DNA of 64,000 bases from Rhodoferax lithotrophicus (GCF_019973615.1 NZ_AP024238.1:2294001-2358000), one strand, 5' to 3'; shown: positions 50,654 to 59,779, counted from the stretch's first letter. Made by a program: numbers and translations. Notes: generated by a model from the sequence alone, not told the origin.

Positions 50654-52204
50654 ATGACTGAACTGATTTCCAATTTTCTGGCGGGCCAATGGCAAACCGG
50701 CAGCGGTACTGGCACCACTTTGCTGGACCCCGTGCTCGGCACCGAGCTGGTGCGGGTGGATGCCACCGGCCTGGACTTGGCCGCAGGCTTTGCCTTTGCC
50801 CGCAACCAAGGCGGCGCGGCGCTGCGAGCGCTGAGCTACCGTGAGCGCGCCGCCATGCTGGCAGCCGCCGTCAAGGTGCTGCAAGCCAACCGCGATGCCT
50901 ACTATGAAATTGCTACCGCCAACAGCGGTACGGTCAAGAACGACTCTGCGGTGGACATTGACGGTGCGATCTTCACGCTGGGCAGCTACGCCAAGCTGGG
51001 GGATGCTCTGGGTGACCGGCACTTCATGCTGGACGGTGAAGCGGCCCGACTGGGCAAAGACCCGCTGTTCCAGTCGCAACATGTACTGGTGCCGACCCGC
51101 GGCGTGGCGCTGTTCATCAACGCCTTCAACTTCCCGGCCTGGGGCTTGTGGGAAAAAGCTGCCCCGGCCTTGCTCTCCGGCGTGCCGGTGATTGTGAAAC
51201 CCGCCACCACCACCGCTTGGCTGACCCAGCGTATGGTCAAGGACGTGGTCGATGCGGGCATCTTCCCACCCGGCGCACTGTCAGTGATCTGCGGCAGCTC
51301 GGCAGGCTTGATGGATGCCTTGCAGCCCTTGGATGTGGTGTCTTTCACCGGCTCGGCAGAGACTGCCGCTGTCATCCGCTCGCACCCGGCGGTGGCGCAG
51401 CGTTTTGTGCGCGTCAACATCGAGGCCGACAGCGTGAATTCGGCGCTGCTCTTGCCCGATGCCGCGCCGGGCACCGAAGCCTTTGACCTGCTGGTGAAAG
51501 AAGTGGCGCGTGAGATGACGGTCAAGTCCGGGCAAAAATGCACGGCTATTCGCCGCATCTTTGTGCCTGAGGCCAGCTTTGATGCCGCCGCCCAAGCAAT
51601 TTCTGCCCGGCTTGCCAAAACCACGGTGGGCAATCCGCGCAACGAATCGGTGCGCATGGGCGCGTTGGTCAACCGCGCTCAACTGGCCAGCGTGCGCGAA
51701 GGTCTGGACTATCTGAAGCAACAAGCCGAAACCCTGCATGACGGTGCCACCCATGCCTTGGTGGATGCCGACCCGGCCATCGCCTGCTGCGTCGGCCCCA
51801 CCTTGCTGGGCGCACGTGATGCCGATGGCGCAGACCGGGTACATGACACCGAAGTGTTTGGTCCGGTCGCCACGCTGCTGCCTTACCGCGATACCGCCCA
51901 TGCACTGGCCTTGGTGCGTCGTGGCCAGGGCTCACTGGTGGCCTCCCTCTATGGCAGCGACCCGGCCAGCCTGGGCGCTGCGGCGCTGGAACTGGCCGAC
52001 AGCCATGGCCGTGTGCATGTGATCTCGCCGGACGTGGGCCAGTTGCACACCGGCCACGGCAACGTGATGCCGCAGTCCTTACATGGCGGGCCGGGCCGTG
52101 CGGGGGGAGGGGAGGAACTGGGGGGCTTGCGAGCCCTGGGCTTCTACCACCGGTGCAGTGCGGTGCAGGCCAGTACGGCGGTGCTGTCCACCTTCAACAC
52201 CTGA
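50654..52204 (+). CDS. boxD: 3,4-Dehydroadipyl-CoA semialdehyde dehydrogenase BoxD
   Basis: 516 residues from ATG 50654 (MTELISNFLAGQWQTGSGTG); a longer frame from 50519 overlaps the DUF4863 gene and is rejected. Aldehyde dehydrogenase fold related to the N-terminal part of PaaZ: INAFNFPAWGLWEKAAPALL, VSFTGSAETA, general-base glutamate in NIEADSVNS (about 258) and catalytic Cys296 in SGQKCTAIRR. It oxidises 3,4-dehydroadipyl-CoA semialdehyde with NADP to the acid. Ends in RAGGGEELGGLRAL as in this subfamily. Confidence 0.93.
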   Translation: MTELISNFLAGQWQTGSGTGTTLLDPVLGTELVRVDATGLDLAAGFAFARNQGGAALRALSYRERAAMLAAAVKVLQANRDAYYEIATANSGTVKNDSAVDIDGAIFTLGSYAKLGDALGDRHFMLDGEAARLGKDPLFQSQHVLVPTRGVALFINAFNFPAWGLWEKAAPALLSGVPVIVKPATTTAWLTQRMVKDVVDAGIFPPGALSVICGSSAGLMDALQPLDVVSFTGSAETAAVIRSHPAVAQRFVRVNIEADSVNSALLLPDAAPGTEAFDLLVKEVAREMTVKSGQKCTAIRRIFVPEASFDAAAQAISARLAKTTVGNPRNESVRMGALVNRAQLASVREGLDYLKQQAETLHDGATHALVDADPAIACCVGPTLLGARDADGADRVHDTEVFGPVATLLPYRDTAHALALVRRGQGSLVASLYGSDPASLGAAALELADSHGRVHVISPDVGQLHTGHGNVMPQSLHGGPGRAGGGEELGGLRALGFYHRCSAVQASTAVLSTFNT

Positions 52205-52230
52205 ACCATGGTTGATGGGCCTGTTTGTAT

Positions 52231-52283
52231 CAAAAATAATAGCAACTTGCGCTTATTTGGAAGGCGCTACAGGCCAATTTATT
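52231..52283 (-). repeat. Dispersed hairpin repeat, copy between boxD and the CoA ligase gene
   Basis: On the minus strand: GGCCTGTAGCGCCTTCCAA, then ATAAGCGCAAGTTGCTATTA. It retains the GCGC arms and the GCTATT tail and occupies most of the start of the 158-bp gap. Confidence 0.75.
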
Positions 52284-52362
52284 CAATAAAACAATCTGGA
52301 ATCTCTTGGGGCTGAAACGCAGCACATCAAGTCAATTTTTAAAAAACGAGCGAGACAACAGC

Positions 52363-53952
52363 ATGAACGTATCAAGCATCCCCAACGTCACACCTCCGGG
52401 CGAGGTGTTCAACTTTGCCCAGCACCTGCTGGTGTGTAACAGCCAGCGCGCCGCCAAAGCCGCGTTCATTGACGACCACGGCATGCTGAGCTATGGCCAT
52501 CTGGACGAGCGGGTGCGCCGTGTGGCTGCAGGCCTGCGTGGCTTGGGCATCAAACGCGAAGAACGGGTACTGCTCTTGATGCATGATTGCAACGACTGGC
52601 CGGTGAGTTTTCTGGGGGCCATGTATGCCGGTATCGTGCCGGTGGCGGTGAACACGCTGCTGACCGCCGATGACTACGCCTACATGCTGGAGCATTCCCG
52701 TGCCCAGGCGGTGCTGGTGTCGGGCGCATTGTTGCCTGCACTCACCGCCGCCATGACCAAGTCGGACCACGAGGTGGGCAAGGTCATTGTCTCGCATCCG
52801 GTGGCACCCTTGCACCCGGCTGAGGTGGAGTTTGAAACCTTTGTGCAAGCCCAGTCGCTGCTGAACAAACCTGCAGCCACCAGCCCGGACGACCCCGGTT
52901 TCTGGCTTTATTCGTCGGGCTCCACTGGCCGCCCCAAAGGCACGGTGCATTCCCACGGCAACCCGTACTGGACAGCAGAGTTGTACGGCAAAGGGGTATT
53001 GGCCCTGACCGAGCGTGATGTGTGTTTTTCTGCCGCCAAGCTGTTTTTTGCCTATGGTCTGGGTAATGCGCTGAGTTTTCCGATGAGTGTTGGGGCCACC
53101 ACCATTTTGATGGGTGAACGCGCCACGCCCGACGCCACCTTCAAACGCTGGCTGGGCCAGGTGGGCGGTGTGAAGCCCACGGTGTTCTACGGGGCACCCA
53201 CCGGGTTTGCCGGCATGCTGGCTTCACCCAACTTGCCTGCACGCAGTGACGTGGCCTTGCGCCTGGTGTCGTCCGCCGGTGAGGCCTTGCCAGCCGAGTT
53301 GGGCGAGCGCTTCAAGCGCCACTTTGGCGTGGACATTGTGGACGGCATTGGCTCCACCGAGATGCTGCACATCTTTCTGTCCAACACGCCACAGCGGGTG
53401 CGCTACGGCACCACTGGCTGGCCAGTGCCTGGGTACGACATTGAGCTGCGCGGTGACGATGGCGCTGCCGTGCCCGACGGCGAGCCTGGCGACCTGTACA
53501 TCCGTGGCCCGTCGGCGGCCATGATGTACTGGGGCAACCGCGCCAAAACGCGCGAAACTTTCCAGGGTGGCTGGACCAAAAGCGGCGACAAATACGTGCG
53601 CAACATGGATGGCAGCTACACCTACGGTGGGCGCAGCGACGACATGCTCAAGGTCAGCGGTATCTATGTGTCGCCGTTCGAGGTCGAGGCCACGCTGGTG
53701 CAACACGCTTCGGTGCTGGAAGCCGCCGTGATTGGTGTGCCCGATGCGCAGGGCCTGACCAAAACCAAGGCCTTTGTGGTACTCAAAACCGGCGCACAGG
53801 CGACCGAGGCCGAGTTGCAAAGCTTTGTGAAAGACAAGCTGGCCCCCTACAAATACCCGCGTCAGATCACCTTTGTGGACGACCTGCCGAAAACCGCCAC
53901 CGGCAAGATCCAGCGCTTCAAACTGCGTGAACTGGAAGCCACCCACCCATGA
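52363..53952 (+). CDS. bclA: Benzoate-CoA ligase
   Basis: 529 residues from MNVSSIPNVTPPGEVFNFAQ. AMP-forming ligase: phosphate loop YSSGSTGRPKGTVHSH (about 184-199), FFAYGLGNALSFPMSVGATT, PTVFYGAPTGFAGML, GIGSTEMLHIFLSN and the C-terminal catalytic lysine in TATGKIQRFKLRE. The family and length fit benzoate (and aminobenzoate/halobenzoate) CoA ligases. It activates benzoate for the box pathway. Overlaps the alpha/beta hydrolase gene by four bases. Confidence 0.93.
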   Translation: MNVSSIPNVTPPGEVFNFAQHLLVCNSQRAAKAAFIDDHGMLSYGHLDERVRRVAAGLRGLGIKREERVLLLMHDCNDWPVSFLGAMYAGIVPVAVNTLLTADDYAYMLEHSRAQAVLVSGALLPALTAAMTKSDHEVGKVIVSHPVAPLHPAEVEFETFVQAQSLLNKPAATSPDDPGFWLYSSGSTGRPKGTVHSHGNPYWTAELYGKGVLALTERDVCFSAAKLFFAYGLGNALSFPMSVGATTILMGERATPDATFKRWLGQVGGVKPTVFYGAPTGFAGMLASPNLPARSDVALRLVSSAGEALPAELGERFKRHFGVDIVDGIGSTEMLHIFLSNTPQRVRYGTTGWPVPGYDIELRGDDGAAVPDGEPGDLYIRGPSAAMMYWGNRAKTRETFQGGWTKSGDKYVRNMDGSYTYGGRSDDMLKVSGIYVSPFEVEATLVQHASVLEAAVIGVPDAQGLTKTKAFVVLKTGAQATEAELQSFVKDKLAPYKYPRQITFVDDLPKTATGKIQRFKLRELEATHP

Positions 53953-54764
53953 GTCAAGCTGTGGCTTTTGTTGAGGTTGATTGGGCCGGGCGCATGGTGC
54001 GTATCGAACACCAATGGATCGCCCCCGAGCGTAAGTCGACACCACTGATTGTGTTTTTGCACGAGGGCCTGGGTTCACTGGCGATGTGGAGGGATTTTCC
54101 GCAGCGCCTGTGTGACGCGGTGGGTTGCCGTGGCTTGGTCTACTCGCGCCCCGGTTATGGCCGCTCCACACCACGTGCAGCAGATGAGGCCTGGGGCCTG
54201 GACTTCATGCACCAGCAGGCCCATGAGGTGCTGCCCGCTTTTTTGCGCGCGGTCGGCATTGACCCGGTGGCGCAGCCGCCCTGGCTGCTGGGTCACAGCG
54301 ATGGTGCTTCCATCACGCTGCTGTATGCCGCGCAGTTCCCGCAGGCGCTGGCCGGGGCCATCGTGCTGGCCCCGCACATTCTGGTGGAGAACTTGTCGGT
54401 CACCAGCATTGAAAAAGCCCGCACCGCTTATCTTGAAACCGACCTGCGCCAACGCCTGGCCAAGTACCACGACGATCCCGATTCGGCCTTTTGGGGCTGG
54501 AACAACATCTGGCTGCACCCGCCGTTTCGTGCCTGGTCGATTGAGGCCGAGATCGAGGCCATCCGCTGCCCGCTGCTGGCGGTGCAAGGGCTGGACGACG
54601 AATACGGAACGCTGGAACAAATTCACGGCATCGCCCGACGCGTGCCACACACCGAGTTGCTCGAATTGAGCGATTGTGGTCACTCCCCGCACCGTGATCA
54701 GGCTGACCGTCTGATTGCTACTGCCAGCGCTTTTATCACACAACAAACAGGAGACAAACCATGA
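53949..54764 (+). CDS. Alpha/beta hydrolase of the box operon
   Basis: 271 residues, alpha/beta hydrolase fold: oxyanion HEGLGSLAMWRDFP, nucleophile elbow LLGHSDGASITLLYA (Ser in GHSDG), AIVLAPH and the catalytic histidine in LSDCGHSPHRDQ. Such hydrolases occur after CoA ligases in box clusters; proposed roles are cleaving esters or lactones of aromatic acids, or hydrolysing dead-end CoA esters. The substrate is not deducible. Translationally coupled on both sides (four-base overlaps with bclA and the transporter gene). Confidence 0.85.
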   Translation: MSQAVAFVEVDWAGRMVRIEHQWIAPERKSTPLIVFLHEGLGSLAMWRDFPQRLCDAVGCRGLVYSRPGYGRSTPRAADEAWGLDFMHQQAHEVLPAFLRAVGIDPVAQPPWLLGHSDGASITLLYAAQFPQALAGAIVLAPHILVENLSVTSIEKARTAYLETDLRQRLAKYHDDPDSAFWGWNNIWLHPPFRAWSIEAEIEAIRCPLLAVQGLDDEYGTLEQIHGIARRVPHTELLELSDCGHSPHRDQADRLIATASAFITQQTGDKP

Positions 54765-55942
54765 ACCCATCCCGCCGCACCCTGATCAGCCGCGCCATTG
54801 CCACGCTAGCCCTGTCTGCCTTGAGCGCCCTCCCGGCCCTGGCCCAGGGCCTGCCCAAACTCAAGGTGGGGCTGATGCTGCCCTACACCGGCACTTACGC
54901 CGCCTTGGGTAACGCCATTGAAAACGGCTTTCGCCTGCACATCACCGAGCAAGGCGGCAAGCTGGCCGGGCGCGAGATCGAGTTTGTCAAAGTGGATGAC
55001 GAGTCCGACCCGTCCAAAGCCACCGACAACGTCAACAAGCTGATCAAGCGTGACAACGTGGACGTGCTGATTGGCTCAGTCCACTCCGGCGTGGCCATGG
55101 CCATGGCCAAGGTCGCCAAAGACACCGGCACGGTGCTGATCGTGCCTAACGCCGGTGCCGATGCGGTGACTGGCCCGATGTGCGCCAGCAACATCTTCCG
55201 CAGCTCGTTCTCCAACTGGCAACCTGGCTACGCCATGGGTGAAGTGGTGGCCAAGAAGGGGCATAAAAAAGTGGTGACCATCACCTGGAAATACGCCGCC
55301 GGGGATGAGTCGATCCGTGGCTTCAAGGAGTCGTTTGAGAAAGCCGGAGGCAAGGTGGTGAAAGAGTTGACCCTGCCCTTCCCCAACGTGGAATTCCAGG
55401 CGCTGCTGACCGAGATTGCCGCCGCCAAGCCCGATGCGGTCTACACCTTCTTTGCCGGTGGCGGCGCGGTCAAGTTTGTCAAGGACTACGCCGCAGCCGG
55501 TTTGAAGAAAACCGTGCCCCTGTATGGCGCAGGCTTCCTGACCGACGGCACGCTGGATGCCCAGGGTGCGGATGCGGCAGACCTGCTGACCACGCTGCAC
55601 TATGCCGACAGCCTGAACACGCCGCGCGACAACGCCTTCCGCCTGCTGTACGCCAAGACCTACAAACTGCAACCCGACGTGTACGCGGTGCAAGGTTATG
55701 ACGCGGCGCAAATGCTGGCCGTGGGCCTGAACGCCGTGAAGGGCGACATGGGCAAAAAGGCCGAGTTCACCGCCGCGATTGAGAAAGCCAAGATCGACAG
55801 CCCGCGTGGCCCGTTCACCTTGTCCAAATCCCACAACCCGGTGCAGGACATCTACCTGCGCCAGGTGGGTGGCAAAGAGAACAAGCTGGTGAACATCGCC
55901 AGCAAGGCGCTGGCTGATCCGGGGCGCGGCTGCAAGCTGTAA
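54761..55942 (+). CDS. ABC transporter substrate-binding protein, LivK family (aromatic acid uptake)
   Basis: 393 residues with a signal peptide: MNPSRRTLISRAIATLAL ... LPALAQ, cleaved after about residue 28; the paired arginines resemble but do not fully match a Tat motif. The mature part is a type I periplasmic binding fold (LKVGLMLPYTGTYAALGNAIENG; FVKVDDESDPSKATDNVNKLI; VLIGSVHSGVAMAM). Family members of this branch bind benzoate or related aromatic acids. Placement after bclA in the BoxR-controlled unit makes benzoate the likely ligand. The first gene of the five-gene importer, separated from the permease genes by repeats. Confidence 0.9.
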   Translation: MNPSRRTLISRAIATLALSALSALPALAQGLPKLKVGLMLPYTGTYAALGNAIENGFRLHITEQGGKLAGREIEFVKVDDESDPSKATDNVNKLIKRDNVDVLIGSVHSGVAMAMAKVAKDTGTVLIVPNAGADAVTGPMCASNIFRSSFSNWQPGYAMGEVVAKKGHKKVVTITWKYAAGDESIRGFKESFEKAGGKVVKELTLPFPNVEFQALLTEIAAAKPDAVYTFFAGGGAVKFVKDYAAAGLKKTVPLYGAGFLTDGTLDAQGADAADLLTTLHYADSLNTPRDNAFRLLYAKTYKLQPDVYAVQGYDAAQMLAVGLNAVKGDMGKKAEFTAAIEKAKIDSPRGPFTLSKSHNPVQDIYLRQVGGKENKLVNIASKALADPGRGCKL

Positions 55943-55957
55943 ACCAGCTTTGACTCC

Positions 55958-56006
55958 GTAGGAGCGCTGGATGAGCGCGCTATTCGCGGCTGCCGCCGCT
56001 CCTACA
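55958..56006. repeat. REP-like element (GTAGGAGCG type)
   Basis: GTAGGAGCG (55958-55966) and CGCTCCTAC (55997-56005) with GC-rich palindromic middle. It resembles REP elements of Pseudomonas and other proteobacteria. It lies 16 bp after the binding-protein gene, right beside a copy of the other repeat family. Confidence 0.75.
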
Positions 56007-56016
56007 GATACCATCA

Positions 56017-56068
56017 AAAGCTATTAAAGTCATAGCTGCTTGCGCATGTACATCAAGCGCTAGAGGCT
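56017..56068 (-). repeat. Dispersed hairpin repeat, copy between livK-type and livH genes
   Basis: On the minus strand: GCCTCTAGCGCTTGATG, about 7 nt, GCGCAAGCAGCTATGAC and TTTAATAGC. It follows the REP-like element by 11 bp. Confidence 0.85.
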
Positions 56069-56107
56069 TGTTTTCCTCATAAATGGCATCTCTTTGACGG
56101 ATTTTTC

Positions 56108-56989
56108 ATGGACTTTTCCACCTTTCTGATCCAGTGCCTGAACGCATTGCAGTATGGGCTGCTGCTGTTTCTGGTGGCCTCTGGCCTGACGCTGATCTTC
56201 GGCATCATGGGTGTCATCAACCTGGCGCATGGCAGCTTCTACATGATCGGGGCCTACATGGCTTATGCGCTGGCACCCATCGTCGGCGGCACTTTCGGTG
56301 GCGGCTTTTTTGCCACGCTGCTGGTCGGCTTGGTGCTGGCGGTGCTGCTGGGCTATGTGCTGGAGTGGGCGTTCTTTAGTTTTCTGTACGAGCGTGACCA
56401 CTTGCAACAGGTGTTGATGACCTACGGCCTGATCCTGGTGTTTGAGGAGCTGCGCAGCCTGCTGGTGGGTGACGATGTGCACGGCGTGCAACCACCCGAG
56501 TTTTTGTCGGGCACGCTGCCGTTGGGTGAGTTGATGACCTACCCGGTCTACCGGCTGTTTATCTCCGGCGTGTGCCTGGCGCTGGCGCTGGCCATGTACT
56601 GGGTGTTCACCCGCACCCGGCTGGGCATGATGATCCGCGCCGGCAGCAGCAACCGCGAGATGGTGCAGTCGCTCGGCATTGACATCAAGTTCCTCTACCG
56701 CGTGGTGTTTGCCGCTGGTGTCGCCATTGCGGTGCTGGCCGGCATGATCGCCGCGCCAGTGTCCTCGGTCTACCCCGGCATGGGCAACACGGTGCTGATC
56801 ATCTGCTTTGTGGTGGTGGTGATTGGCGGCATTGGTTCGATTCGCGGTGCACTCTTGGCCGCGCTGCTGATTGGTGTGGTCGATACCTTTGGCAAGGTGC
56901 TGCTGCCCCAAGCCTCTGGTGTGCTGGTCTATGTGCTGATGGCGCTGATCCTTCTATGGAAGCCCGATGGTCTGTTCAAGGCCGGCTGA
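56108..56989 (+). CDS. ABC transporter permease, LivH family
   Basis: 293 residues with about eight transmembrane helices; the LivH signature GLTLIFGIMGVINLAHGSFYMIGAY is at about 24-48, and GTNREM-like RAGSSNREMVQSLGID marks the coupling loop. Inner-membrane half of the channel for the aromatic-acid importer. Six bp before the LivM-type gene. The binding-protein gene upstream is separated by 165 bp of repeats that may lower expression of the permeases relative to the binding protein. Confidence 0.93.
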   Translation: MDFSTFLIQCLNALQYGLLLFLVASGLTLIFGIMGVINLAHGSFYMIGAYMAYALAPIVGGTFGGGFFATLLVGLVLAVLLGYVLEWAFFSFLYERDHLQQVLMTYGLILVFEELRSLLVGDDVHGVQPPEFLSGTLPLGELMTYPVYRLFISGVCLALALAMYWVFTRTRLGMMIRAGSSNREMVQSLGIDIKFLYRVVFAAGVAIAVLAGMIAAPVSSVYPGMGNTVLIICFVVVVIGGIGSIRGALLAALLIGVVDTFGKVLLPQASGVLVYVLMALILLWKPDGLFKAG

Positions 56990-56995
56990 ACCTCT

Positions 56996-58000
56996 ATGAA
57001 AACTTCCAAATTTCTATTCGTTGCCGCTGCGTTTGCGCTGCTGGCCCTGTGGCCGCTGATGGCGGGCCAATACGGTGTGGATCTGGTCACCAAGATCATG
57101 GTGTTTGCCATCTTTGCGCTGAGCCTTGAGCTGCTGGTGGGCAGCACCGGCCTGGTGTGTTTTGGCCAGGCCGCGTTTTTTGGCATCGGGGCCTATGCCA
57201 CCGTGCTGCTGACCCCGCAAGACGGAGCACCCTCGCTGCTGTGGCTGTTGCCCACCTGTGTGTTGCTGGCGGCGTTCTACGCGCTGCTGGTGGGGGCCCT
57301 GTCATTGCGCACCAAGGGCGTGTACTTCATCATGGTTACGCTGGCCTTTGCGCAGATGGCCTATTACGTGGTGCATGACACCCCGCTGGGTGGCGGCACC
57401 GATGGCATCTACCTGATGAGCAAACCGGTGCTGGGCACGCTGCTGGACCTGGACAAGCCACAGGCCTTCTACGGCTTCACGCTGGCCTGCTTGGTGGGCG
57501 TGTTTGGCTTTTTGACACTGCTGCTGCGTTCGCGCTTTGGCCGAGCCCTGGCCGGCATTCGCGTCAATGAGCAGCGCATGCGCGCCACCGGTTTTTCAAC
57601 CTACCCGTACAAGCTGGCGGCGTTTGTGATTTCTGGCGGCATCGCTGGGCTGGCAGGTTTCTTGTTTGCGGTGAAGGATGGTTTTGTCAACCCCGAGCTG
57701 ATCAGTTGGCATCTCTCGGGTGAGGTGCTGATCATGATCATTCTGGGTGGGCTGGGGCATTTGCGCGGCGCGCTGATCGGGGCCTTTGCCTTTGCGCTGT
57801 TGCAGGAGTTTTTCAAATCCGAGGCGATTTTTGGCGAGTTTGCCAAACACTGGCATCTGGGCCTGGGCCTCGCCATCATTGCCAGCGTAGCACTGCTGCC
57901 ACGTGGCTTGGTGGGTGTGCCCGATCAGGTGATCACGCGCCTGCGCGGCCGCTCTGGCCGGGTACGTGAAGATGCGCTGACGGAGGTGTCACATGGCTGA
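56996..58000 (+). CDS. ABC transporter permease, LivM family
   Basis: 334 residues, about nine or ten transmembrane helices: LSLELLVGSTGLVCFGQAAFFGIGAY, LRTKGVYFIMVTLAFAQMAYYV and AGIRVNEQRMRATGFSTYPYKL (the coupling segment). A short basic C-terminal tail follows the last helix. It overlaps the LivG-type gene by eight bases (57993-58000). Second channel half of the importer. Confidence 0.93.
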   Translation: MKTSKFLFVAAAFALLALWPLMAGQYGVDLVTKIMVFAIFALSLELLVGSTGLVCFGQAAFFGIGAYATVLLTPQDGAPSLLWLLPTCVLLAAFYALLVGALSLRTKGVYFIMVTLAFAQMAYYVVHDTPLGGGTDGIYLMSKPVLGTLLDLDKPQAFYGFTLACLVGVFGFLTLLLRSRFGRALAGIRVNEQRMRATGFSTYPYKLAAFVISGGIAGLAGFLFAVKDGFVNPELISWHLSGEVLIMIILGGLGHLRGALIGAFAFALLQEFFKSEAIFGEFAKHWHLGLGLAIIASVALLPRGLVGVPDQVITRLRGRSGRVREDALTEVSHG

Positions 58001-58745
58001 GTCTGAAATACTGCTGCGTGGGCACGAGATCACCCGCCGTTGGGGCGGCTTGCTGGCGCTGAACAAGGTGTCGCTGGAATTACAACGTGGCACGGTGCAT
58101 GCCGTGATCGGCACCAATGGCGCAGGCAAGTCCACGCTGATCAATATTTTGTCCGGCGAAATCCCGCCGTCCAGTGGCCAAGTGGCGCTGTTGGGCCAGG
58201 ACGTGACCCGCTGGTCACAACCTCGGCGCGCTCGCGCAGGCCTGGGGCGCAGCTACCAGCGCAACACCATTTATCCCAGCTTCACCGTGCTGGAGAATTG
58301 CCGCCTGGCGGCTCAAGCCAACGTGCAAAAGCCCTGGACCTGGTGGAGTGATGCACAGTGTTGCCGCGCCAGCATGGACAGTGCCCGCGCATCGGTCAGC
58401 CGTGCCGGGCTGGACAACTTGCTGGAAAGAGAGGCCGGGCTGCTGTCACACGGCCAAAAGCGCCAGCTTGAAATTGCCATGTGCCTCGCCACAAAACCAC
58501 AGGTGCTGCTGCTGGACGAACCGCTGGCCGGCATGGGGGCCGAAGAAACCGAGCGTATGCTCACCCTGTTGGCCGAGTTAAAAGCCAGCCACGCCATCCT
58601 GCTGGTGGAGCACGACATGGATGCCGTGTTCCGTATTGCGGACTGCATCACGGTGATGGTCAACGGTGCGGTGATCGCCTGTGGCACACCCGACTTTGTG
58701 CGCAACAGCCCCGAAGTGCGCATCGCTTATTTGGGGGAACATTGA
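57993..58745 (+). CDS. ABC transporter ATP-binding protein, LivG family
   Basis: 250 residues: Walker A GTNGAGKSTLINILSGEI (about 40-57), signature LLSHGQKRQLEIAM, Walker B VLLLDEPLAGMGAEE and switch histidine ILLVEHDMDAVF. It has the LivG length and the typical GRSYQRNTIYPSFTVLENCRLA segment. Overlaps livM-type and is one base from the livF-type gene. Confidence 0.93.
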   Translation: MAESEILLRGHEITRRWGGLLALNKVSLELQRGTVHAVIGTNGAGKSTLINILSGEIPPSSGQVALLGQDVTRWSQPRRARAGLGRSYQRNTIYPSFTVLENCRLAAQANVQKPWTWWSDAQCCRASMDSARASVSRAGLDNLLEREAGLLSHGQKRQLEIAMCLATKPQVLLLDEPLAGMGAEETERMLTLLAELKASHAILLVEHDMDAVFRIADCITVMVNGAVIACGTPDFVRNSPEVRIAYLGEH

Positions 58746-58746
58746 G

Positions 58747-59505
58747 ATGACACACACCAACCCTCACGTTCCCGTTCGCTCTCTGTCCCCCGAGGCGGCC
58801 GATTTGATTGTGGATGCCCACAGCATCCACGCCTGGTACGGTTCCAGTCATGTGTTACACGGCGCGTCCCTGCAGATTGCCCGCGGCCAGACCGTTGGCC
58901 TGCTTGGGCGCAACGGCATGGGTAAAAGCACGCTGATTCGCACGCTGTTGGGCCATGTGGCACAGCGCGATGGTCACATCACGCTGTTTGGCAAAGATGC
59001 CTCGCGCTTCAAGCCGCACCAGGTGGCCCGCCTGGGTGTGGCTTACGTGCCCGAGGGGCGCGGCGTGTTCCCCAACCTGACCGTGCGCGAGAACCTGGTG
59101 ATGGCCGCGCACCGGGGGGTTGATGGTCGAAATGACTGGTCGTTTGAGCGGGTGATGGCGACCTTTCCGCGCCTTCAGGAACGCCTGACGAATCTGGGCG
59201 CGCAACTCTCCGGCGGCGAGCAGCAAATGCTGTCCATCGGCCGCGCGCTGATGACCCACCCCGAGCTGATCGTGCTGGACGAAGCCACCGAAGGCCTGGC
59301 CCCACTGATCGTCGCCGACATCTGGCGCGTGATTGGCGAGATTCGCCAAAGCGGCATCGCTACGCTGATTGTCGACCGCGACTACCGCCGTGTGCTGGCC
59401 CATGCTGATCACGCCGTGGTGCTGCAAAAGGGGCAAGTGGTGTTGCAGGGCAGGGCGGATGACGTGGCCAACAGCCCGGCCTTGGCAAGCTACCTGGGGG
59501 TCTGA
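58747..59505 (+). CDS. ABC transporter ATP-binding protein, LivF family
   Basis: 252 residues from ATG 58747 (MTHTNPHVPVRSL). Walker A GLLGRNGMGKSTLIRTLLG, PEGRGVFPNLTVRENLVMAA, signature LSGGEQQMLSIGRAL and Walker B LIVLDEATEGLAP are intact. The segment after Walker B reads IATLIVDRDYRRVL where LivF proteins usually have a VEQN- or VEHD-like sequence, so the switch residue is replaced by Arg. This makes its ATPase behaviour uncertain; activity may rest on the LivG-type partner. Last gene of the importer, followed by a strong terminator. Confidence 0.92.
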   Translation: MTHTNPHVPVRSLSPEAADLIVDAHSIHAWYGSSHVLHGASLQIARGQTVGLLGRNGMGKSTLIRTLLGHVAQRDGHITLFGKDASRFKPHQVARLGVAYVPEGRGVFPNLTVRENLVMAAHRGVDGRNDWSFERVMATFPRLQERLTNLGAQLSGGEQQMLSIGRALMTHPELIVLDEATEGLAPLIVADIWRVIGEIRQSGIATLIVDRDYRRVLAHADHAVVLQKGQVVLQGRADDVANSPALASYLGV

Positions 59506-59592
59506 AAACCCGCTTATCTTGCAAGACCTGTCATCGCGCGAGTTGGTTTTAGGCATGGAGGTCACGCCTTCGTTTTGCCACTGAAAACCTTG

Positions 59593-59635
59593 AAAGCCCT
59601 GACGCCACCCAACGGTGTCGTCAGGGCTTTTTTTT
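59593..59635 (+). terminator. Intrinsic terminator of the DUF4863-boxD-bclA-liv transcript
   Basis: AAAGCCCTGACGCCACC (59593-59609), CAAC loop, GGTGTCGTCAGGGCTTT (59614-59630), then a run of T. One internal C-T mismatch in an otherwise 17-bp stem. Strong rho-independent terminator. Confidence 0.93.
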
Positions 59636-59727
59636 GCTTTTGCCAAATCTCCCTGGGTCTTTTCTATTTTTGCAAAAAGACAACGCGGCACTAGGGTAAA
59701 CACCGACGAAATGAGTGAATTTTAGGA

Positions 59728-59756
59728 TTGAAACAGTTATTGTTTATAACCATAAT
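59728..59756 (+). promoter_or_regulatory. Promoter with embedded operator for the phenylpropanoid operon
   Basis: TTGAAA (59728-59733), 17-nt spacer, CATAAT (59751-59756). The spacer contains the inverted repeat GTTAT (59736-59740), TGTTT, ATAAC (59746-59750), placed where a repressor would block the polymerase. 24 bp before the start of the enoyl-CoA hydratase gene. Confidence 0.65.
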
Positions 59757-59779
59757 TGAACCCAATAACGAAAGACACC

